The notes under the pieces are model-generated. The model had not been told where the DNA came from, searched no databases, and saw nothing but the letters and a program-made list of their open reading frames with translations. A stretch of 8,304 bases of DNA from JAQBDA01 sp041301185 (GTDB lineage: Bacteria > Chloroflexota > Anaerolineae > Anaerolineales > UBA4823): positions 1 to 8,304 of the forward strand of contig JBFYSV010000049.1 in assembly GCA_041301185.1 (NCBI GenBank), in the 5' to 3' direction. The position numbers and the translations under genes were made by a program. The stretch's first letter is position 1. The number at the start of each line of letters is the position of its first letter. Below, piece by piece: positions 1 through 5,507 of the stretch.

Positions 1-262
1 CTCCGTCTGTACAGTCTGTCATGGTAGAAGACCCGGGGGTTGCGTTTCGATAGTCACGAGTTGAGGCGAACCGGGCAGCTTCCCGGGTTAGATCAAGAGC
101 ATTGAGATAGTTGAATACAAGGAATCCGACCTCGATCATCCCCACCAACATCAATATTATTAATGGGATGATCAGGGACAACTCCACCAAGGATTGCCCT
201 CGAGGCGGATTGTGCAACAGCCGGGTTTTTATGACATTTAATAAGCCTTGCTTCGTTTTCAT
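1..262 (-). CDS. TadE-like pseudopilin/Flp pilus assembly protein, N-terminal part (cut by window edge)
   Basis: Eighty-seven codons are visible from the ATG whose first base is position 262; the C-terminus lies outside the window. After a short basic leader (residues 1-21) comes GQSLVE at 22-27, then a hydrophobic segment at about 29-51, then LDLTREAARFAS at 56-67. This is the pattern of the TadE/TadG family: a glycine followed by a glutamate at +5, as in class III type IV prepilin processing sites, one membrane helix, and an alanine/arginine-rich start of the extracytoplasmic part. TadE-like proteins are membrane-anchored pseudopilins of the Tad (Flp) secretion and adhesion machinery. An AGGCGGGG-like stretch about 8 bases upstream of the ATG is a plausible ribosome binding site. 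Family assignment is good. Whether this is TadE, TadF or an orphan relative cannot be told, because the rest of the locus is not seen. Confidence 0.8.
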   Translation of the reverse strand, partial: MKTKQGLLNVIKTRLLHNPPRGQSLVELSLIIPLIILMLVGMIEVGFLVFNYLNALDLTREAARFASTRDYRNATPGSSTMTDCTDG

Positions 263-449
263 AGATCAAACCCCGCCTAAGGCTGTATAATCGATTACAT
301 GACTCCGTTCGATATATTTACACATAATCTTTCGTAATTCTAAACGCAATATAAATATGTTAATCCGATAATAACGCAATTCCGATAGATTTATCCCTTA
401 CAGATATGCAAAAAGTACTATTTACCTATTTGTTGAAGCCCTGGTAGGG
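263..449. other. AT-rich gap between divergent genes, no clear promoter
   Basis: This 187-base gap must hold the promoters of the TadE-like gene (minus) and the hydrolase gene (plus), but neither gives a convincing consensus. A weak minus-strand candidate is TTGCGT (rc of 344-349), 17 bases, then TATGTG. The 7-mer TCCGATA occurs twice in direct orientation (364-370 and 381-387, 17-base period) and could be a binding site or chance. I see no RNA gene or terminator here. Confidence 0.4.
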
Positions 450-1271
450 ATGATAAAAACCACCAGTTACGGACTGGTAACGCGTTTCGACCTGGCACGA
501 TCGCTTCCAGGCAGGTTTCGATACTGGACCACTGCCTACTTGATCAATGGCACCTTGATCGATAGTGGTTGTGCTCATTGCGCATACGAGCTGGTGGATA
601 TCCTGAGAGGCACACGAGTAGAACAAATTATCAATACCCATACCCACGAGGACCATATCGGTGCAAACGGCATCTTTCAGAATAGCTATCACCCCTTAAC
701 AATTCTCGCCCACCCCCTGGCGATGAAGGTACTGACAAATCCAAAGCGCGAGCAGCCTCTCCATCCCTACCGCCGGATCTTTTGGGGCTGGCCTGAGCCG
801 TGTATTGCACAACCAGTTACGGAAGGGGAGGTTATTTCGAGCCAGGGCTATGAGTTACAGGTAGTGGGGACACCTGGGCACAGCCCGGATCATATCTGTC
901 TCTATGAAGCCAACCAGAAGTGGCTCTTCACAGGCGATTTATTCGTTGGGGGGCGAGAACGAGCACTCAGAGAGGGATACGATATCTGGCAGATTATCCA
1001 ATCGTTGAAGAAAATAGCTGGTCTACCGATAGACTGGCTATTTCCAGGGGCTGCCAGGGTAAGAGAAATGCCTGCAGACGAGCTGCAGGCAAAAATATCC
1101 TATCTAGAGGAGTTGGGTGCGCAGATAATCGGTCTACACCGCCAAGGTTGGGATATAGCAACTATCACCCGCAAGGTCTGTGGACCAGCGATGACCATCG
1201 AGTGGATCACCCTGGGCCATTTTTCTCGACGGCACCTGGTGCTCTCTTATCTGGGTAAGTACTCGACTTAA
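450..1271 (+). CDS. MBL-fold metallo-hydrolase with a non-canonical last metal ligand
   Basis: The 273-residue protein has the metallo-beta-lactamase fold signature: HTHEDH at 64-69 (HxHxDH), a further ligand in TPGHSPDH (H144) and TGD (D163, the bridging aspartate). These would bind two metal ions in a cytoplasmic hydrolase; no signal peptide is seen. The usual final ligand region, typically PGHG, reads FPGAARV (198-204), so the expected histidine is an alanine. The C-terminal tail (about 215-270) ends in a conserved-looking TLGHFSRRHL block at 254-263, whose H257 or H262 might replace it (inference). The substrate is unknown; glyoxalase II-like, thioesterase or lactonase-like activities are all possible. 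The ATG at 450 is chosen as the first in-frame start, but its ribosome binding site is poor (GGTAGGG directly abuts the ATG). The gene converges on the regulator gene with 7 bases between stops and is probably not part of the light-linked operon. Confidence 0.85.
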   Translation: MIKTTSYGLVTRFDLARSLPGRFRYWTTAYLINGTLIDSGCAHCAYELVDILRGTRVEQIINTHTHEDHIGANGIFQNSYHPLTILAHPLAMKVLTNPKREQPLHPYRRIFWGWPEPCIAQPVTEGEVISSQGYELQVVGTPGHSPDHICLYEANQKWLFTGDLFVGGRERALREGYDIWQIIQSLKKIAGLPIDWLFPGAARVREMPADELQAKISYLEELGAQIIGLHRQGWDIATITRKVCGPAMTIEWITLGHFSRRHLVLSYLGKYST

Positions 1272-1278
1272 CTGCGCA

Positions 1279-2280
1279 TTAGCGATTCTGAATCAGCAAT
1301 CGCTCGATCGTGTTTAATCCATCCTCGAAAGAGTTACCCAGGTACATTCCCGGTACTTTTAGCCGCCATTCGGGCTTTTCCATGAAGACCCGCCCACCAT
1401 AACCTACGATGGGGCGATTCTTCTCTCCGGCATCTGGTAGAAACCGGGGCCATTCAGCTAGATACCCGGCGGTTGTCTCGGTCATTGCCACTACAACAAG
1501 CAGGTTGGGTTGGATTTGGTCCACGAAGGCAGCCAGGTCATTCAACGGGAGCGCCTGCCCAAGATAAGCTACCGGCCAGCGGCGGCGCCTAAGCAAAGAA
1601 CCAAGCACCAGCAAGCTACCCTCGTGCCATTCATCCGGTGCGCACGCCATCACGATGGGTTTCGTGCTCCTCGGAGGCGGTCCGGTGATCATCCAGGAAA
1701 GCAGCCGCTGGCGAAGATAATTTGTGGCGAGATGCTCAATTGCTATGTTGATATCACCTTGCTCCCAATAAGTACCGAAGACTGAAATATTTGGGGCAAT
1801 CACCCTGAGGATCAAATCCTCTGGTGTAGAGACAGCCAGGGCTTCACCAAGCACCTGGTCAGCTTTTTCCAAATTACGCTGTAGCAATGTATCGGTTAAT
1901 CGCTCGCGATAGACTTCGAGGAAAGAAGGCACCTCAGACATCAGATCGTCTCGGACTGGATGCGGTCTATCAATAGCCACCAGCTGTGTAGGAGCTGCAT
2001 TACTGGCGGTCAGTACCAGGTGACCGGTAGTCTCCTGGTGGCGTAGGGCATTAATTGATTGGGCGGTTTGCATTCCTTCATCAATCCGGGCTTTGACCCA
2101 CCGCAATCGCAGCACATCTCTCTCGGAATACAGGCGATGCCCGCCTGCCGTGCGCTCCGAATCAGGGAAATTGTAACGCCTCTCCCATGCCCGCAAAGTT
2201 GCCATTGAGATACCAGTCATTCTGGAAACAACCCCAATGTTATACAATGGCTCTTCGTTTACAACATCCATCTCTACCAT
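1279..2280 (-). CDS. CarH/LitR-type MerR-family regulator with cobalamin-binding domain
   Basis: A 333-residue probable B12-dependent photoreceptor and repressor. Residues 12-80 are a MerR winged helix-turn-helix with the hallmark LRAWERRYNFP (29-39) and GGHRLYSERD (46-55). A linker of about 35 residues leads to a four-helix cap (about 115-200) carrying the Wx9EH motif typical of adenosylcobalamin-binding CarH proteins: W172, E182, H183. The Rossmann-like B12 domain (about 207-330) has EWHEG (217-221), where H219 is the expected lower axial ligand, corresponding to H177 of Thermus CarH. In that protein the residue after the tryptophan is H132, which captures cobalt after illumination; here it is E173. 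The ATG at 2280 is chosen because GAGGAA lies about 7 bases upstream. The gene is divergent from the epimerase-photolyase row, the usual arrangement for CarH and its target. By family knowledge it should repress in the dark and release DNA in light. Family is firm; light sensing in this copy is inferred. Confidence 0.9.
   Translation of the reverse strand: MVEMDVVNEEPLYNIGVVSRMTGISMATLRAWERRYNFPDSERTAGGHRLYSERDVLRLRWVKARIDEGMQTAQSINALRHQETTGHLVLTASNAAPTQLVAIDRPHPVRDDLMSEVPSFLEVYRERLTDTLLQRNLEKADQVLGEALAVSTPEDLILRVIAPNISVFGTYWEQGDINIAIEHLATNYLRQRLLSWMITGPPPRSTKPIVMACAPDEWHEGSLLVLGSLLRRRRWPVAYLGQALPLNDLAAFVDQIQPNLLVVVAMTETTAGYLAEWPRFLPDAGEKNRPIVGYGGRVFMEKPEWRLKVPGMYLGNSFEDGLNTIERLLIQNR
1281..1304. 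terminator. Hairpin between convergent genes (candidate bidirectional terminator)
   Basis: AGCGATT (1281-1287) pairs with AATCGCT (1298-1304). The stem continues inward as CTGA (1288-1291) with TCAG (1293-1296), with C1297 bulged, giving about 10-11 pairs and a tiny loop. It starts inside the regulator stop codon and occupies that gene's last codons, 10 bases after the hydrolase stop. No T-run follows on either strand, so intrinsic termination would be weak; it may instead protect 3' ends. Confidence 0.4.
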
Positions 2281-2305
2281 AGTTTATTCCTCTTCAATCG
2301 AGCGT

Positions 2306-2316
2306 CCAATTATTGG
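2306..2316. promoter_or_regulatory. 11-bp palindrome at the predicted start point of the regulator transcript
   Basis: CCAAT-T-ATTGG is a perfect inverted repeat centred on 2311. It lies about where the minus-strand promoter (2324-2352) would start transcription, a typical place for a repressor operator. It is short and could be chance in AT-rich DNA. Confidence 0.3.
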
Positions 2317-2323
2317 CGAGATA

Positions 2324-2352
2324 ATCTTACTATGAGACGCTCATACTGTCAA
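2324..2352 (-). promoter_or_regulatory. Sigma-70-like promoter of the CarH-type regulator gene
   Basis: Read on the minus strand: TTGACA (rc of 2347-2352), a 17-base spacer, then TAAGAT (rc of 2324-2329), which matches 4 of 6 bases of TATAAT. Transcription would start near 2317, leaving a leader of about 37 bases before the ATG at 2280. The spacer contains a 15-bp palindrome (2331-2345), suggesting control of the gene at this site. Confidence 0.65.
2331..2345. promoter_or_regulatory. 15-bp palindromic candidate operator inside the regulator promoter spacer
   Basis: TATGAG-ACG-CTCATA is a perfect 6-bp inverted repeat with a 3-base centre. It fills the spacer between the -35 and -10 of the minus-strand promoter, where MerR-family proteins classically bind. 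One half (GACGCTC, 2336-2342) is also repeated inverted as GAGCGTC at 2300-2306. The binding protein is unknown; autoregulation is the simplest guess. Confidence 0.5.
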
Positions 2353-2358
2353 GGAATA

Positions 2359-2402
2359 TAGAAATATTATATACATAACATTGACAATAATTAGATATAG
2401 CT
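2359..2402 (+). promoter_or_regulatory. Four 11-bp phased repeats overlapping the operon promoter (candidate CarH operator)
   Basis: Consecutive 11-base units start at 2359 (TAGAAATATTA), 2370 (TATACATAACA), 2381 (TTGACAATAAT) and 2392 (TAGATATAGCT). Positions 1, 4 and 6 are T, A, A in all four units, and positions 2, 3, 7 and 8 are shared by three of four. The third unit is the -35 hexamer itself. As I recall it, the Thermus CarH operator is likewise built of three 11-bp direct repeats over the -35, one per DNA-bound HTH domain. The match is seen in the sequence; its function is inferred, and AT-richness raises the chance background. Confidence 0.5.
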
Positions 2403-2409
2403 ATATAAT
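2381..2409 (+). promoter_or_regulatory. Full-consensus sigma-70 promoter of the epimerase-photolyase operon
   Basis: TTGACA (2381-2386), exactly 17 bases, then TATAAT (2404-2409): 12 of 12 consensus bases with ideal spacing. Transcription should start near 2416, about 94 bases before the GTG at 2510. A promoter this strong needs no activator and is likely held off by a repressor. The spacer holds the palindrome ATATAGCTATAT (2395-2406), and the 8-mer ATAATTAG recurs at 2387-2394 and 2405-2412. Confidence 0.8.
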
Positions 2410-2496
2410 TAGTCTTATTTAATTGCAGATGTGAGGATAGCCTGTATCCCTGAACATCGTGATTATTAATCAGATAAAATTCGATATCCAATCGCG

Positions 2497-2501
2497 AGGA
2501 G
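2497..2501 (+). promoter_or_regulatory. Shine-Dalgarno site that fixes the epimerase start
   Basis: AGGAG lies 8 bases before GTG 2510. The in-frame upstream GTG at 2459 has no comparable site, so translation most likely starts at 2510. Confidence 0.75.
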
Positions 2502-2509
2502 AGAAAACC

Positions 2510-3436
2510 GTGCGAATCATAATAACTGGTGGTACTGGATTGGTCGGCAGCGCCTTAACAGAACTGCTATCCGGAAATGGACATGAAGTGGTTGTCATGA
2601 GCAGAAATCCACAAAAATCGACCAGCCTACCAAAAAATGTCAAGGTAGTAGGATGGGACGGCAAAACCGCCCAGGGGTGGGGACACCTGGTGGATGGTGC
2701 GGGCGCAATCGTCAATCTGGCTGGCGAGAACATCTCGGGCGAGGGAATGTTTCCATCAAGATGGACGGATGAGCGGAAGAAAAGGATCATGGAGAGCCGG
2801 TTGCTTGCCGGAAAGGCTGTCGTAGAAGCCGTTCGCTCCGCAAGCAAGAAACCAGCGGTTCTGGTGCAGGCGTCAGCAATCGGCTTCTACCCCGCTCATG
2901 ATGAGCGGAGATATACCGAAGATGACGCTCCGGGGGATGATTTCCAGGCTGAGGTGCTGAAGCAAAACGAAGAATCCACCCAGGCAGTCGAAGGTATGGG
3001 TGTTCGAAGGGTGATTGTACGTAGCGGTGTGGTGCTGAGCACGAAGGGTGGTGCGTTTGTCCCGCAGGTGTTGCCGTTCAAGATGCTGGTGGGTGGACCG
3101 CTTGGCAACGGCAAACAGGGCTACTCTTGGATTCATATCGATGATGAGATCGCTGCCATCCGGTTCTTGATTGAGAACAACGCTGCAGCTGGACCGTACA
3201 ATCTGACCTCCCCTTACCCGCTCAGCAATGGTGAGTTTGGCAAGATAATCGGTAAAGTCATGCATCGACCCTCCTTTATTCCGGTGCCCGCTTTTGCCCT
3301 CAAGCTAGTTTTTGGCGAAGTGAGCGGCATCCTGCTGCAAGGCAGGTACGTGCTGCCGAAACGCCTTCAAGACCTAGGTTTCAAATTCCGTTATCCAGAC
3401 GCAGAATCCGCAGTAGCCAATCTGCTCAACAAATAA
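2510..3436 (+). CDS. TIGR01777/SDR39U1 (YfcH-like) NAD(P)-dependent epimerase family protein
   Basis: With the GTG start at 2510 the protein has 308 residues, the normal size for this family (about 300), and begins directly with the Rossmann fold: TGGTGLVG at 6-13 (GxxGxxG). Further family marks are NLAGENI (69-75), RWTDERKKRIMESR (84-97), ASAIGFYP (121-128) and a C-terminal DUF1731-like block (about 255-305) with VPVPAFALKLVFGE and the LP-RLQDLGF motif. It is a cytoplasmic extended SDR, predicted to bind NADP(H). The substrate is not known for most members, although the Arabidopsis relative GIANT CHLOROPLAST 1 acts in plastid division. It is first in the row behind a full-consensus promoter and 36 bases ahead of the SRPBCC gene. 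Related families also occur near or fused to SRPBCC domains, suggesting a shared hydrophobic substrate (inference). Family is sure, reaction unknown. Confidence 0.92.
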   Translation: MRIIITGGTGLVGSALTELLSGNGHEVVVMSRNPQKSTSLPKNVKVVGWDGKTAQGWGHLVDGAGAIVNLAGENISGEGMFPSRWTDERKKRIMESRLLAGKAVVEAVRSASKKPAVLVQASAIGFYPAHDERRYTEDDAPGDDFQAEVLKQNEESTQAVEGMGVRRVIVRSGVVLSTKGGAFVPQVLPFKMLVGGPLGNGKQGYSWIHIDDEIAAIRFLIENNAAAGPYNLTSPYPLSNGEFGKIIGKVMHRPSFIPVPAFALKLVFGEVSGILLQGRYVLPKRLQDLGFKFRYPDAESAVANLLNK

Positions 3437-3472
3437 TATCCATACCGGCAAACAGACATTACAAAAAACCTG

Positions 3473-3913
3473 ATGCAATACCAACATACATTCACCATTC
3501 AAGCCCCACTGGCAGCAGTCGCCAGCTTCCATGCCCAATCTCGCAGCATGGGGGCAATTACCCCACCACCTGTGGTTGTCCGCGTCCACCGAGCGCCAGA
3601 CGACCTCGGGGAGGGAGACGAAATGGCGTTCACGCTGTGGCTGGTGTTCTTGCCTATCCACTGGGTGGCGCAGATTCAGGAAGTGACACCAACCGGATTC
3701 ACAGACGTGCAGATGAGCGGTCCATTTGGTTCATGGAAACACAAGCACACATTTGTAAAACACAACGACATGCTGACTGAGGTGCTCGACGTAGTCGAGG
3801 CAACCCTAAGCCCCAATCCAGTCAAGTGGGTGATTGGGGCGAGTATGTGGCTGAGCATGCCGGTATTATTTGCCTATCGCGCCTGGAAAACAAGAAGGCT
3901 GTTACAGCGATGA
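3473..3913 (+). CDS. SRPBCC-fold (START-like) ligand-binding protein
   Basis: A 146-residue protein with the helix-grip layout. The N-terminal strand QYQHTFTIQAP (2-12) is followed by a helix with FHAQSRSM (19-26) and TPPPVVV (30-36). The middle strands include FLPIHWVAQI and TGFTDVQMSGPFGSWKHKH, and a long C-terminal helix follows, containing MWLSMPVLFAYRAWKTRRLL. SRPBCC domains hold a hydrophobic ligand in a central cavity; this subgroup resembles the COG4276/cyclase-dehydrase-like proteins often next to TIGR01777 epimerases. The C-terminal helix is hydrophobic then strongly basic, so it may touch membrane (inference). No good ribosome binding site precedes the ATG, so expression may depend on readthrough from the epimerase 36 bases upstream. 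Its stop overlaps the next start (ATGA), implying translational coupling with the FAD oxidoreductase. No catalytic residues can be assigned; it may deliver or hold substrate for its neighbours. Confidence 0.82.
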   Translation: MQYQHTFTIQAPLAAVASFHAQSRSMGAITPPPVVVRVHRAPDDLGEGDEMAFTLWLVFLPIHWVAQIQEVTPTGFTDVQMSGPFGSWKHKHTFVKHNDMLTEVLDVVEATLSPNPVKWVIGASMWLSMPVLFAYRAWKTRRLLQR

Positions 3914-5466
3914 GTAATGGAATGGCTACACCGAAGATAGTGATTATTGGGGCGGGTATTGGTGGTTTGGCAACCGGTGCTGGGCTGGCTCGTGCTGGCG
4001 CAGATGTGACCGTGCTTGAAGCCCACACAGCACCAGGCGGTTGTGCGGGGACATTTTTTCACCAGGGCTATCGCTTCGATGCTGGGGCGACCCTGGCCGG
4101 TGGTTTCTACCCGGGTGGTCCGATGGACATGGTCGCAAATATTGCCGGCATCGATAGCTGGCCAGCCCATCCCGCAGAGCCATCGATGGTTGTGCATTTG
4201 CCCGACCAGACGAGAATCAACCGTTATGGCGATGAACGTAGATGGGAGGAGTACGAGAGGGCTTTTGGCGAAAAATCGTTCGCATTTTGGCAATGGCAAG
4301 AAACTACCGCCGACTCATTATGGGAGCTGGCCTTGCGGTTACCTGCCTGGCCTCCGCAATCCCCCGGGCAGCTGATCGATTTAGCAGCCCAGGCTTCCGG
4401 CTGGCTCACTTCGAATTGGCTCCGGCACGCCAGACCGGCTCTGGTTTTAGACACTTTCTCGACGGTATCAAGGCATCTGAAAAATCAATCTAAAAATTTA
4501 CAGTTATTTGTTGATGCCCAATTGTTGATCTCTGCCCAGACCACCAGCCAGAATGCCAACTCATTGTACGGGGCATCTGCTCTGGATCTACCCCGGCGGG
4601 GTGTAGCTCACCTTGAAGGCGGCATGGAGGCGGTCGCCAATAGCCTGGTGGCGGCTATCAGAAGTAACGGCGGAAAAGTGCTTTTCCGCAAGGAGGCAAC
4701 CAGGATCAGCATCCAGGGAGGCAAACCACAGGGAGTGGAAGCACGCCGCGGAGAGTTTTTCCTGGCGGATATCGTGGTGGCTAACCTTCCGCCTGCTAAC
4801 ATTCAACGCTTGCTGGGCAGGGCGATACCCAGCGCAGAACCACCCGACCCGAAAAAAGGCTGGGGTGCATACATGGTTTATGCCGGGGTGGACGAGAGCG
4901 TTATTCCAGCAGATACACCACTCCACCACCAGATCATTCGTGGCGAACCATTCGGGGAAACCAACACAGTATTTCTTTCAATCAGTCCAGCGTGGGACCA
5001 GAGCCGGGCTCCCAAAGGCAAGCGGGCAATCACACTGAGCACCCACAGCGATCTGAGACCCTGGTGGAAAACATTTCACGGTGACCCTGCTCGTTACGAA
5101 GAGTTGAAAGATGCATACAAAGAAAATATGATGAGCGCAGCCGAGGAGATTTTCTCTGGAATCCAAAGCGCAACCCGGCTGGTTTTGCCCGGTACACCCG
5201 TCACATTCGAGCGCTTTACCCGCCGCGCCTGGGGTTGGGTAGGTGGCTACCCGCAAACCAACTTGCTGCGTGTGCATAAGCCTATGATTGCCGAAGGGAT
5301 ATGGATGGTGGGTGATAGCATCTTTCCAGGACAGTCCATGCCGGCAGTAGCACTGGGAGGGCTGCGGGTTGCAGGATTGGTTCTACAGGAAACCCGAGCG
5401 GGAAAGAAAATACACTCAGGCATTGAGCACGGCGCCCAAACTCAACGCGGTACACTCAATAGTTGA
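3910..5466 (+). CDS. CrtI/CrtD-like FAD-dependent oxidoreductase (carotenoid desaturase family)
   Basis: The 518-residue protein opens with a classic dinucleotide-binding fold: VIIGAGIGGL (11-20), an acidic end of strand 2 (E37), then APGGCAGTFFHQGYRFDAGAT (41-61). That pattern, together with GGFYPGG (64-70), recalls cyanobacterial CrtD-type C-3',4'-desaturases and other CrtI/CrtO relatives. The C-terminus has TFERFTRRAWGWVGGYPQ (432-449) and the second FAD block WMVGDSIFPGQSMPAV (465-480). Family members use FAD to dehydrogenate or isomerise long isoprenoid chains at the membrane. The exact substrate is uncertain, since no phytoene synthase or other carotenoid gene is in view. Start: the ATG at 3910 gives ATGA overlap with the SRPBCC stop and has AGAAGG 11 bases upstream. 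The frame is open back to 3826, but that would add 28 residues before the FAD fold and overlap the SRPBCC gene. Saproxanthin-type, lipid or other polyprenyl oxidoreductase roles remain possible. Confidence 0.85.
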   Translation: MSNGMATPKIVIIGAGIGGLATGAGLARAGADVTVLEAHTAPGGCAGTFFHQGYRFDAGATLAGGFYPGGPMDMVANIAGIDSWPAHPAEPSMVVHLPDQTRINRYGDERRWEEYERAFGEKSFAFWQWQETTADSLWELALRLPAWPPQSPGQLIDLAAQASGWLTSNWLRHARPALVLDTFSTVSRHLKNQSKNLQLFVDAQLLISAQTTSQNANSLYGASALDLPRRGVAHLEGGMEAVANSLVAAIRSNGGKVLFRKEATRISIQGGKPQGVEARRGEFFLADIVVANLPPANIQRLLGRAIPSAEPPDPKKGWGAYMVYAGVDESVIPADTPLHHQIIRGEPFGETNTVFLSISPAWDQSRAPKGKRAITLSTHSDLRPWWKTFHGDPARYEELKDAYKENMMSAAEEIFSGIQSATRLVLPGTPVTFERFTRRAWGWVGGYPQTNLLRVHKPMIAEGIWMVGDSIFPGQSMPAVALGGLRVAGLVLQETRAGKKIHSGIEHGAQTQRGTLNS

Positions 5467-5507
5467 GACTTGCTCGGAGAACGAACAAATCAAGAAAGAG
5501 GCGATAA

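Noticed and set aside
2395..2406. ATATAGCTATAT palindrome as an independent operator
   Set aside because: It lies within the spacer of the operon promoter, overlaps the phased repeats and -10 box, and is low-complexity AT sequence, so it is not called separately.
2459..2509. Longer N-terminus for the epimerase from an upstream GTG at 2459
   Set aside because: It would add 17 residues ahead of the Rossmann strand without a ribosome binding site, while GTG 2510 has AGGAG at ideal distance and gives the usual family start.
2416..2509. Riboswitch (for example cobalamin) in the operon leader
   Set aside because: The leader is only about 94 bases and holds just a 5-bp hairpin (2435-2449); no B12-box-like conserved core is visible.
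3826..3909. Longer N-terminus for the FAD oxidoreductase from 3826
   Set aside because: It would overlap the SRPBCC gene by almost 90 bases and add non-homologous residues before the FAD fold; ATG 3910 gives the standard ATGA overlap.
5454..5467. CTCAA-TAG-TTGAG hairpin at the end of the FAD gene as a terminator
   Set aside because: Only 5 pairs, no T-run, and the ldh ribosome binding site follows closely.
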